DNA from: CF-161 sp035259145
GTDB lineage: Bacteria; Chloroflexota; Dormibacteria; Dormibacterales; Dormibacteraceae
NCBI GenBank assembly: GCA_035259145.1
Contig: DATFWQ010000330.1
Span: 1-18,702 of the forward strand
Length of the DNA: 18,702 bases
Reading direction: 5' to 3'
Shown here: positions 1 through 7,049 of the stretch, piece after piece
How the letters are laid out: every line of letters starts with the position of its first letter
How positions within the stretch are numbered: position 1 is the first letter of the stretch
Position numbers and translations under genes: made by a program
The notes under the pieces: model-generated
The model's database searches: none
What the model saw: only the letters and a program-made list of their open reading frames with translations
Told to the model about the DNA's origin: nothing

Positions 1-1901
1 CTGGAACTCAGCTGCGGCAGATTGCTGCCGAAGGCCGAGCCGCGCTCCTGGCCCTCGCTTCGACGCGGCTGGGCGCACCGGTGAGCCAGCTGGCGGTCAA
101 AAATGGCGTCGTCAGCAACGGCTCGCAGACGGTGAGCTATGGGCAGCTCGTCCAGGGCCAGGTGCTGACGTGGGTGACCCCGATCACGTTCAAGGGGGGC
201 CAGAACGGCGTCCTGGGCACCGCCAGGCCCAAGGACACCTCGCAGTATTCCATCGTCGGCAAGCCTGTCCCTCGGATGGACATTCCGGACAAGGTGACGG
301 CAAAGGCGACCTACGTCTCAGACGTCAAGGTGACCGGGATGCTTCACGCTCGGGTCGTCCATCCGAAGGCGATCGGTTCAACCGTCGTCTCCGTCGTTGG
401 CTTCTCGCCCAACGTCCCAGGCGCGCAGGTGGTGAGGGTGGGCAACCTGATCGGAGTGGTGGCCGAGCGGGAGTGGGACGCGATCAAAGGCGCCCAGGCT
501 CTGCAGGTCACGTGGTCCGACTGGAACAAACTGCCACCGAGCACGAGCGTCTACGACACCCTTCGCACGCTCAAGACAACTGACAGGGTCATCACCAACC
601 GGGGCGACGCTGCCGGGGCGCTGGCATCGGCTGCGCAGAAGCTCGAGGCGACCTATCAGACGCCCTTCGAGAATCACGCGATGATCGGACCCAGCTGCGC
701 CATCGCGGACGTCCGCTCAGACGGCAGCGTGACCATCCATTCCGCCACGCAGTACCCGCAGGGTCTTCAAAAGGACGTTGCCACGATGCTTGGCATCTCA
801 CCAAACCAGGTGCAGGTGCTCCGGTACGAGGGGTCCGGCTGCTATGGACGCCTCAGTGCAAACTACGACGACGCAGCCTCCGAGGCGGTCTTTCTCTCCC
901 AGGCAGTTGGAAAGCCGGTACGAGTGCAGTGGAGCCGCGCCGACGAACACCGCTGGGAGCCACACGGACCGGGAACGGTTCACGACATGAAAGCCGCCCT
1001 CGACACGAGCGGCAACCTGGTCGCCTGGTGGCACGAGGCCTGGATGCCGCCCAACAACGACAGCACCGAGCTGGGAGCCTCGCTGGCAGGGAAGGCAATG
1101 AAGTCGACAGGCCTCGGCGGCTGGACAGGGCCCGACCTGTACACGTTCGCGAACTCCTACGAGCTCAACCATGGCCTGCCCGAGCTCGGCGCCGCGGACT
1201 CCCCGTATGGCTTCGGGCTGCGGACGACGTTCCTGCGCTCGCCCGGCCAGTACCAGATCACGTTCGCCCAAGAGGCGTTCGTCGACGAGATCGCGGCCAG
1301 GGCAGGAAAGGACCCGCTCGAATTCCGCCTCAAGTACCTCACGGACCCCAGGGCGATAGCCGTGCTCCAGGCCGCTGCCAAGGCTGCCGGCTGGGATTCG
1401 CGACCCTCACCCAGGTCGGGCGCGAGCACGAAGAATGGCACGGTCACCGGGCGGGGAGTCGCCTTCGTACTGCGCGATGGGACTTATGCTGCCGCGGTCC
1501 TCACAGCTGCCGTCGACCCCAGGACGGGAAAGGTCCAGGTTCAGAACGTCTGGCTCGCACAGGACTCCGGCCTGATCATCAACCCCATGGCAATCGAGCA
1601 CCAGATCGAGTCGGCCGTGCTCCAGACCGTGAGCCGCGCTCTGTTCGAGGAGGTCACTTTCGATACCGCAAATGTCACCAGTCTGGACTGGAAGACCTAT
1701 CCGATTCTGACGATGGCCGACGCGCCGAAAGTAACGTCGATCCTGATCAACCACCCCGAGATCTCGCCCACCGGAACCGGCGAGCCGGCCTGCAACGTGC
1801 TGGCGTCCGCCATCTCCAGCGCCATCTTCGATGCGACGGGCGTTAGAATCCGCACCTTGCCCCTCCGGCCGGACAGGGTGAAGGCGGCGCTGGGGGCATG
1901 A
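1..1901 (+). CDS. Molybdopterin-binding subunit of a xanthine dehydrogenase/aldehyde oxidase-family enzyme (NicB/IorB-like), 5' truncated
   Basis: The frame is open from base 3, upstream of the first internal start codon, so the gene enters from outside the window; 632 residues are visible. Family members are usually 700-780 residues, so roughly the first 100-150 are missing, including any twin-arginine signal. These large subunits bind the molybdenum-pterin cofactor and hydroxylate N-heterocycles or aldehydes with a separate [2Fe-2S] subunit. Visible family signatures are EGSGCYGR followed by a region ending VRVQWSRADEH, the segment SPGQYQITFAQEAFVDEIA, and near the C-terminus GTGEPACN, whose Glu (codon 1782-1784) matches the catalytic base. 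The EGSGCYG form is closer to nicotinate dehydrogenase subunit B than to the usual IorB GGGFGRR form. The substrate cannot be read from sequence. No partner subunit gene follows, so it would have to lie upstream, outside the window. Confidence 0.93.
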   Translation, partial: GTQLRQIAAEGRAALLALASTRLGAPVSQLAVKNGVVSNGSQTVSYGQLVQGQVLTWVTPITFKGGQNGVLGTARPKDTSQYSIVGKPVPRMDIPDKVTAKATYVSDVKVTGMLHARVVHPKAIGSTVVSVVGFSPNVPGAQVVRVGNLIGVVAEREWDAIKGAQALQVTWSDWNKLPPSTSVYDTLRTLKTTDRVITNRGDAAGALASAAQKLEATYQTPFENHAMIGPSCAIADVRSDGSVTIHSATQYPQGLQKDVATMLGISPNQVQVLRYEGSGCYGRLSANYDDAASEAVFLSQAVGKPVRVQWSRADEHRWEPHGPGTVHDMKAALDTSGNLVAWWHEAWMPPNNDSTELGASLAGKAMKSTGLGGWTGPDLYTFANSYELNHGLPELGAADSPYGFGLRTTFLRSPGQYQITFAQEAFVDEIAARAGKDPLEFRLKYLTDPRAIAVLQAAAKAAGWDSRPSPRSGASTKNGTVTGRGVAFVLRDGTYAAAVLTAAVDPRTGKVQVQNVWLAQDSGLIINPMAIEHQIESAVLQTVSRALFEEVTFDTANVTSLDWKTYPILTMADAPKVTSILINHPEISPTGTGEPACNVLASAISSAIFDATGVRIRTLPLRPDRVKAALGA

Positions 1902-2373
1902 AAGCCATACGGGTCCACGCTCAGGGGCGTGCTGCCGATCGCCAGGGGAGGCACATGTAAGGTCGGCCTGGGATGTAGGCTGGGCCGTCGGGCGCGGTAG
2001 ATCAGGCTGAGTCAGCGGCCACCCGGCTGATCGGCGGCGGCTTTCGCACCCCCCACATTGTCGAGGCGTTCAGCATTCGGGCGCTGGTGGGCAACCTGTC
2101 CCGGGCACGGCGCGAGCCATCCTGTGGAGAGGCCGGCGAGACCCGCTCGCGTGCGCTCGTCACTGTGACACCCTGGATGGGCTGCGAGTGGCTCGAGCGC
2201 CCGGAGTTACCCAGCGTGTGCATGTCGGAGGCGGAGGATCGCTGAAAAGAATCACTCGATGCGACCCGATTGGAGCGGGTGGCCAGACGGCTGGGCGAGG
2301 TCGCGCGATCGCTCGATGGTGTGGGCCTCGAACGTCCGCCGCCCGCCGGCTGAGCGATCGAGTGGGCCGGGTT
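1902..2373. other. Intergenic stretch with no convincing gene
   Basis: I see no supportable gene here. A weak hairpin (CACGC 1916-1920 with GCGTG 1927-1931) follows the upstream stop but lacks a T-run. Bases 1979-2245 on the plus strand are open in one frame but have no recognisable motif or good start. A perfect 9-bp inverted repeat pairs CGATCGCTC (2306-2314) with GAGCGATCG (2352-2360), just before the repeat element at 2374. Confidence 0.5.
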
Positions 2374-2592
2374 CTAGAGGTGCGGCCGACAAGCCCGACC
2401 GGACCTCTGGCGCCTATCCACCCCACGAAGCAGGCTTCGTGGGGGCCCCGGATGCAGCCCGCCTGCGCCCGGGCCTTCTGCGCTCCTCGCGTACGCATTG
2501 CGAATGCGCGTGCTCCGGTGCTCGGCGGTCCGGGCGCATTCGAACCACCTGGCCCCCAGATGCCTCGGCCGGGTTTCCGGCCGCACCTCTAG
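2374..2592. mobile_element. MITE-like structured repeat element, 219 bp
   Basis: The ends are perfect 15-bp inverted repeats (CTAGAGGTGCGGCCG at 2374-2388 and its reverse complement at 2578-2592). Imperfect similarity continues inward to about 38 bp. Both ends carry CTAG, which could be part of the terminal repeat or a duplicated 4-bp target. Two perfect inner palindromes add structure: an 11-bp stem with a 2-nt loop (2421-2431 with 2434-2444) and a 9-bp pair (CGAATGCGC 2501-2509 with GCGCATTCG 2534-2542). A shorter alternative hairpin lies at 2494-2508. No transposase is encoded. A non-autonomous miniature element is the simplest reading; a structured RNA or an intergenic repeat family is possible. 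Other copies in the genome would be needed to call it mobile. Confidence 0.45.
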
Positions 2593-2772
2593 TGAACTGT
2601 AACGGCCGGAGCTGGAGCAGGCCGAAGGCTCCTGAGACCGGCGTCCCAGACGGCCGGAGCCAAGGAGAGGGTGGCGTTAGGAGGCGCGCAGCCGAAGCTG
2701 CGCAACGACGCCGCGCCGGGCCCCTTGACGCCGGCTTCAGCGCCGAAGGCGCCCGGCCGTCCGGGGCGTCGG
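2593..2772. repeat. Cluster of three short hairpins with CGAA/GAA-type loops
   Basis: Three stem-loops lie between the repeat element and the phosphoribosyltransferase gene. They are GGAGC/GCTCC at 2614-2618 and 2628-2632 around a gccGAAggc core, GCGCAGC/GCTGCGC at 2686-2692 and 2697-2703 with loop CGAA, and GCGCC/GGCGC at 2740-2744 and 2748-2752 with loop GAA. The 11-mer ACGGCCGGAGC also occurs twice (2602-2612 and 2650-2660). The stems differ in sequence but share the loop, as in some intergenic hairpin families. Bases 2671-2772 are open in frame with the next gene, but the reading is low in complexity and looks non-coding. Confidence 0.4.
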
Positions 2773-3408
2773 ATGCTCCAGATTCGGCCGGTACGGTCCA
2801 CTAGGTTGGCTTCCTCACAGGACGAGCTGCTTGGCCTGCTGTCCGCTCGCAAAGGGCACTTCCTGCTGGAGTCCGGGCAGCACGGCGATCTGTGGCTGGC
2901 GCTCGATCCGCTGTTTTTGCGGCCAAGACGCCTGGGGCCGCTCGTCGGCGACCTGGCGAGGCGGCTCTCACGCCACGGTGTGGAGGGCGTCTGCGGCCCG
3001 CTTGTCGGGGGCGCCTTCCTGGCGGAGCTGATCGCCGCCGACCTCGACGTTGAGTTTTCGTATGCCGAGCGGTTGGTGACGCCACAGAGGGTCGACTACC
3101 GGATCCCCGGCGCCCTCCGCGGCAGCGTCCGCGGTAGGCGGGTGGCGATCGTCGACGACGTCATCTACGCCGGATCCGCCGTCCTCAAGACGCTGACCGA
3201 TCTGCGTGACTGCGGTGCCGTGCCCGCTGGGGTCGGGGCGCTCCTCGTACTCGGATCGGCGGCCCAGCGACTGGCGGCGGACGAAGCACTCCCGCTGGAG
3301 CGCCTTGCGTCCCTCACGAGTGACCTGTGGGCGCCGGAGGTGTGCCCGCTGTGTGCGGCCCAGGTGCCCCTGGACCATCCGGCGGCCGGAGCGGGTACGA
3401 ACGGGTAG
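2773..3408 (+). CDS. Orotate phosphoribosyltransferase-like protein
   Basis: A type I phosphoribosyltransferase that would transfer phosphoribose from PRPP to a base, orotate in PyrE. From this ATG it is 211 aa. The N-terminal GLLSARKGHFLLESGQHGDLW (about 21-41) matches the OPRT start region. The PRPP-binding loop is VAIVDDVIYAGSA (about 124-136) with the paired acidic residues. The C-terminal CPLC pair is typical of a PyrE-like subgroup, so orotate as substrate is likely but not certain. The start is ambiguous: TTG at 2806 (200 aa) fits homologue length best, ATG 2773 is the first ATG, and GTG 2671 would add a low-complexity extension over hairpins. No other pyrimidine gene is adjacent. It ends 10 bp from the convergent gene at 3419, leaving no room for a separate terminator. 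Confidence 0.85.
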   Translation: MLQIRPVRSTRLASSQDELLGLLSARKGHFLLESGQHGDLWLALDPLFLRPRRLGPLVGDLARRLSRHGVEGVCGPLVGGAFLAELIAADLDVEFSYAERLVTPQRVDYRIPGALRGSVRGRRVAIVDDVIYAGSAVLKTLTDLRDCGAVPAGVGALLVLGSAAQRLAADEALPLERLASLTSDLWAPEVCPLCAAQVPLDHPAAGAGTNG

Positions 3409-3418
3409 CGATCCGCAG

Positions 3419-3799
3419 TCAGGAGTCCACGAACCGGCACGGGATGTCCGCGTTCTCGTCGAGATGGTAGCTAGCACAGATCCGGTGGTAGCCGTCGGCC
3501 ACCGTCAGGGGGATGCCACGGCCCAGCACGCCGCGAACGAGTAGCACGGGCGACAGCTTCTGACCCTTGCTGACCTTCTTCAGGTCCTGCGCCACGTGGG
3601 GGTTGTCCCGGGGCAAGATCGGCAGCCCACTGGCACGCGTCAGGTCTTTGGCCTTCTTGTGAACCGTCTCCGCCTTGCCCAGGGCGGCCACCAGCCGGTT
3701 TACCTCGGGCTGGGGCAGCAATAGACCGAGATAGTCCGCTGCGGCGGGATAGTCGTGATCCTCCGGCTCGTTCTTCCAGTGCTCGCTTGGTTCAGACAT
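3419..3799 (-). CDS. Conserved small protein, ParB-like fold suspected
   Basis: 126 aa from the ATG at 3799 (MSEPSEHW). A start at 3823 would extend it by 8 residues into the divergent antiporter gene. It is hydrophilic and charged, with no signal peptide or membrane segment. The middle is Lys-rich (VHKKAKDLTR, DLKKVSKGQK). The C-terminal part, with SPVLLVRG and then VADGYHRICA, resembles the ParB/sulfiredoxin-type core, where a DG.HR motif follows a strand that specifies a parameter. I read it as a ParB-superfamily relative of unknown function; this is motif-level inference. It has neither the ParB helix-turn-helix nor a ParA neighbour, so chromosome partitioning is unlikely. Codon use is typical of the window, so it looks like a maintained gene. 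Confidence 0.8.
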   Translation of the reverse strand: MSEPSEHWKNEPEDHDYPAAADYLGLLLPQPEVNRLVAALGKAETVHKKAKDLTRASGLPILPRDNPHVAQDLKKVSKGQKLSPVLLVRGVLGRGIPLTVADGYHRICASYHLDENADIPCRFVDS

Positions 3800-5003
3800 G
3801 ACCCAACATTTAGCCACGAGCATGTTCGAGCAGCTTGCACTGGTCGTGGCGGCCGGCCTCCTCGGTCCAGTTCTGGCGGCGGGACGCCGCCCACTGGTCC
3901 CGGTGTTGGTCGGAGAACTGATCGCGGGCGCGATCCTCGGCCGAACAGGCCTCGGGATCGTCGATCCAGGTGCGCAGCCGTTTCCGGCCTTCTATGCCCT
4001 CGGTTTTGCGATGCTCATGCTGGGCGCCGGTACCGAGGTCGACCTGCGCTCGCCGCAGCTGCGCCATGGCGCCGCCCGCGGCGGCCTTGCCCTCGCGGTT
4101 GCGCTGGCGGCGAGCATTCCAGCTGGTCTCCTGCTCGCGACCTTGCTGCATCTGGGCCACCCCGCACTGTTCGCGGTCCTGCTGGCCGGGAGCTCGGCCG
4201 CGGTCGCCTTCCCCACGATGCAGGAGCTCAAGCTCGCCGGGCCGGCAGTTTCCCTCCTCATCGCGTGGATCCCCATGGCTGACGCGCTGACCGCGGTGCT
4301 TATGCCGCTCACGCTCACCGGGCCGGCCAGCATCCCCCTGGCACTGGCGGGCGACGTTGTGATCGTGATGGTCACCGCCGCCACCATCGCTGTGGGCGGC
4401 AGGTTGATCGGGCAGCCGGCCCTCGTAGAAGCCGCGCGCGAATCGGAGCAGCGACGGTGGGCGCTGCGGCTGCGTCTGTCGGTGCTGCTGCTCCTGGTCC
4501 TGGCAGCAATCGCCGACCGCACGGGTGGCAGCCTGCTCATCGCAGGATTCGCTGCCGGCATCGTGCTCCGACGCTTCCGCGAGCCGACCCGGCTGGCGCT
4601 CCAGCTGTCGGGGCTGGCTGAAGGCTTCTTCGTCCCGGCCTTCTTCGTGCTCCTCGGTGCCAGCCTGAACCTCCGCAGCCTGATCAGCGACCCTCGCGCC
4701 GTCACGCTTGCGGTGGCGATGGCGGCGGGCGCAGCCATCGTGCATCTGGTTGCCGCGGCCGCGGCGGCGAAGACACAGCGAACGCCAACCGGCCTCCTCG
4801 CCTCTGCTCAGCTGGGCCTGCCGGCCGCGGCAGCGGCGCTTGGCCAGGCCAGCCACTCACTCTCGCCGGCCACCGCTGCGGCCCTGGTTGCAGGAGGCTG
4901 CCTCACGCTCGTCCCGGCAACGATCGGCGCAATCCTCCTGTCCGGAGCCGGCAATACGCGCGCCGGCACCGCTCGCCGCGCCCGCAAGAGCGCCTCGTCA
5001 TAG
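3798..5003 (+). CDS. Cation/proton antiporter, CPA2 (KefB/NapA-like) family
   Basis: An integral membrane Na+/H+ or K+/H+ exchanger of 401 aa from ATG 3798, or 393 aa from ATG 3822 (MFEQLALVV). About 11-12 hydrophobic segments span nearly the whole protein. PVLVGELIAGAILGRTGLG near the N-terminus and LGFAMLMLGAGTEVDL after it match the CPA2 pattern. The segment IPMADALTAVLMPL carries a single membrane Asp where the ion-binding Asp is expected. It has no C-terminal RCK/TrkA-N domain, so it would not be gated by NAD the way KefB/C are. ATG 3822 places the hydrophobic helix right at the N-terminus and avoids overlap with the divergent gene; neither start has a strong ribosome site. It ends 56 bp before the convergent response regulator. 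Confidence 0.88.
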   Translation: MTQHLATSMFEQLALVVAAGLLGPVLAAGRRPLVPVLVGELIAGAILGRTGLGIVDPGAQPFPAFYALGFAMLMLGAGTEVDLRSPQLRHGAARGGLALAVALAASIPAGLLLATLLHLGHPALFAVLLAGSSAAVAFPTMQELKLAGPAVSLLIAWIPMADALTAVLMPLTLTGPASIPLALAGDVVIVMVTAATIAVGGRLIGQPALVEAARESEQRRWALRLRLSVLLLLVLAAIADRTGGSLLIAGFAAGIVLRRFREPTRLALQLSGLAEGFFVPAFFVLLGASLNLRSLISDPRAVTLAVAMAAGAAIVHLVAAAAAAKTQRTPTGLLASAQLGLPAAAAALGQASHSLSPATAAALVAGGCLTLVPATIGAILLSGAGNTRAGTARRARKSASS

Positions 5004-5059
5004 ACGCCCACCCCCGGTCGAGCCTTCGCGAGTGCTCATCGTGGCCGGGTTGACCCGCA

Positions 5060-5734
5060 TCAACCGTTGCCGGGGCTGACCAGGCCGGTCTCGTAGGCCA
5101 GGACCACGGCCTGCGCCCGGTCACGAAGGCCCAGCTTCGAGAGCACCCGACCCACATGCGTCTTGATGGTGGTCTCGCCGAGGTGCATGCGCTCCGCCAG
5201 CTCGGCGTTGCTGAGGCCGCGGGCGATAAGGGCCAGCACTTCCCGCTCGCGGTCCGTGAGCGCCGAGAGGGACGGCTGCGCGGCCGCATCGGGTGGGCCG
5301 GCGAAGCGCTCGATCAATCGCCGCGTGACCGAGGGTGCCAGCAGCGCGTCGCCGCTCGCCACCATCCTGACCGAGGCGATCAGGTGCTCCGGCGAGACGT
5401 CCTTGAGCAGGAAGCCGCTCGCGCCCGCACGAAGAGCGGCGAACACGTACTCGTCGAGGTCGAAAGTAGTCAGGATGATGACCCGGCAGCCGCCGCCGCC
5501 GGCGGCCAGGATGCGCCGTGTCGCCTCCAGGCCGTCCAGCACCGGCATCCGCACGTCCATCATCACGACGTCCGGCCTGTGCCGGCGGACTGCGGAGACG
5601 GCCTCCTCGCCGTTGGCCGCCTCGCCCACCACCCGGATGCCGGGGTCGGTCTGGAGGATCATCCGGAACCCGGCCCGCACGAGTGCCTGGTCGTCCGCGA
5701 TGACCACACGCAGCGTTGCCGGCCGGTCTATCAT
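5060..5734 (-). CDS. NarL/FixJ-family response regulator
   Basis: 224 aa cytoplasmic DNA-binding regulator. The receiver domain occupies residues 8-125: acidic pocket D14/D15, phospho-acceptor D60 in VVMMDVRMP, switch Thr 89/90 in ILTTFD, and K111 in FLLKDVSPE. The LuxR-type helix-turn-helix spans about 157-213 (LTDREREVLALIARGLSNAEL, then TTIKTHVGRVLSKLGLRDR). All signalling residues are present, so it should be functional. Its ATG overlaps the TGA of the upstream kinase gene by 4 bp (5731-5734), implying one mRNA and coupled translation; the kinase is its evident partner. The likely target is the divergent MMPL exporter promoter or its own operon, by gene order only. Confidence 0.95.
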   Translation of the reverse strand: MIDRPATLRVVIADDQALVRAGFRMILQTDPGIRVVGEAANGEEAVSAVRRHRPDVVMMDVRMPVLDGLEATRRILAAGGGGCRVIILTTFDLDEYVFAALRAGASGFLLKDVSPEHLIASVRMVASGDALLAPSVTRRLIERFAGPPDAAAQPSLSALTDREREVLALIARGLSNAELAERMHLGETTIKTHVGRVLSKLGLRDRAQAVVLAYETGLVSPGNG

Positions 5735-6876
5735 GCGGCCTCCAGGGGCAGCCGAACCCGCACCGCGAAGCCCCCGTCGGGCTGTGGGCCCGCCTCCAGG
5801 TTGCCGCCGTAGACCGCCACGCGTTCCCGCATGCCGATCAGGCCGTGGCCGCCCGCCGCCACCAGTGCGGGCGCTCCGCCGGGGAGGCCCGCGTCGACAA
5901 CCTCAAGGCCGAGCTCGGCCTCGCCGAAGTCTACGTACACGGTGGTCGCCGATCGAGCAGAATGCTTCAGCGCGTTGGTCAGGGCCTCCTGCAATACGCG
6001 GTAGGCGGTGAGATCGAGGCCGGCGGGCAGCGGCCGGCGCCGCCCGTTAACGTGGAGCTCGACCGGCAACCCGGCTGCGCGCACCCTGGCCACCAGGCCG
6101 TCCAGCTGTTCCAGCCCGGGCTGGGGCGTCAGCTCGGCCTCTTGGTCGCCAGCCGTAAGCAGGCCGAGCAGCCGGCGCAGCTCGTCAAGCGCCGCCTTGC
6201 CGGTCTCTTCCACCGCCCGCAGTGCCTGCTGCGCCTGCGGCAGCTGGCCGCCCACCATCCGAGCCGCCCCGGCCTGGATCACCATGACCCCCACGCTGTG
6301 CGCGACCACGTCGTGCAGCTCCCTGGCGATTCGGGTGCGCTCTCGGGCAGCAGCCACCTCGGCGACGAGCTGCTGCTCGTGCGACAGCTGCTGGGCCCGC
6401 TCGTCCTGCATCCGAGCTCTCGCCTGGTGGCTGCGAGTGGCGATCCCTCCGGCGATTGCGGCCAGGCCGCCCATGAGTTCCAGCAGCGCGGCCGGCAGCC
6501 GGATCTCGGTGCCGGGCAGGCCCACCTGGAGCGCGACGACGCCGATCGCCAGCCAGGCAACCGCGATCCACGGCGTCCGCGCGTACACGCAGACCGAGTA
6601 CACGCCGAAGAGGGCGGCGAACAGGACGGTGTAGGGCGGCACGGCGAACATCAGGAGCCCGCCCAGCTGCTGCAGGCCGAGGAGGACCAGCGGATGGCGC
6701 CGCCGGATCGCCAGGGGCAGCGTAAACAGCAGCACCGCGGGCACGTGGGCGTGGAGCCCGGGGTTGTCGCGCCAGTACTGGATGACGCCGGGCACCGCCA
6801 GCCCGACCGCGAGCAGGCCGTCCGCCAACCAGGGGTTGATCGTCCGGCCCCCGGTGAGGCGCGTCCACCAGTGCAC
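5731..6876 (-). CDS. Membrane sensor histidine kinase, HisKA_3 type (NarX/DesK-like)
   Basis: 381 aa from the GTG at 6876. The frame stays open to an ATG at 7023, but that extension is Arg/Pro-rich, lacks family features and would consume the promoter region shared with the MMPL gene. The N-terminal half has four to five short hydrophobic helices and no sizeable extracytoplasmic loop, so the signal is probably sensed in or near the membrane. A linker helix leads to the H-box RIARELHDVVAHS, with phospho-His at about residue 188. The HATPase domain shows the N-box QEALTNALKHS and the G-box GGHGLIGMRERV. It is the first gene of the two-gene operon with the response regulator. The actual stimulus is unknown; cell-envelope stress or drugs would suit the neighbouring exporter (inference). 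Confidence 0.92.
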   Translation of the reverse strand: MHWWTRLTGGRTINPWLADGLLAVGLAVPGVIQYWRDNPGLHAHVPAVLLFTLPLAIRRRHPLVLLGLQQLGGLLMFAVPPYTVLFAALFGVYSVCVYARTPWIAVAWLAIGVVALQVGLPGTEIRLPAALLELMGGLAAIAGGIATRSHQARARMQDERAQQLSHEQQLVAEVAAARERTRIARELHDVVAHSVGVMVIQAGAARMVGGQLPQAQQALRAVEETGKAALDELRRLLGLLTAGDQEAELTPQPGLEQLDGLVARVRAAGLPVELHVNGRRRPLPAGLDLTAYRVLQEALTNALKHSARSATTVYVDFGEAELGLEVVDAGLPGGAPALVAAGGHGLIGMRERVAVYGGNLEAGPQPDGGFAVRVRLPLEAA

Positions 6877-7049
6877 GAGGCTGACTCTAACTCCGGCCGG
6901 CGGGACCGGCGTCGTCCTCGGGTAGGACCCCGGCCGGTTCGGGTCATCCTCGGCGCCTCGGGATCGGTACCTGGGCAGGACGGCTCCGGGACCCCTCGAC
7001 CCATAGCGTCGATCTCGTTCCAATCACGCCCATGGAGAGAGGTTCCGAG
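6877..7049. promoter_or_regulatory. Divergent promoter region between the kinase operon and the MMPL gene
   Basis: This 173-bp gap must hold promoters for both directions. It contains a near-perfect direct repeat, GTCGTCCTCGG at 6911-6921 and GTCATCCTCGG at 6943-6953 (10 of 11 identical), with starts 32 bp apart, about three helical turns. Tandem same-face sites suit a dimeric NarL-type regulator, but binding is inference. No clear -35/-10 pair stands out. The strong ribosome site GGAGAGAGG (7034-7042) lies at the MMPL end. Confidence 0.4.

Noticed and set aside
1979..2245. Open plus-strand frame of 88 codons
   Set aside because: No good start or ribosome site, no recognisable domain; high GC makes such open frames common.
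2534..2556. A tRNA T-loop-like GGTTCGAAT on the minus strand inside the repeat element
   Set aside because: The 5-bp T-stem does not close properly and no D-arm, anticodon arm or acceptor stem could be built around it.
3810..4856. Long minus-strand frame opposite the antiporter gene
   Set aside because: Charged low-complexity shadow of a membrane protein gene; no family features.
6877..7023. N-terminal extension of the histidine kinase to ATG 7023
   Set aside because: Arg/Pro-rich, lacks family features, and would leave no promoter space between divergent genes.
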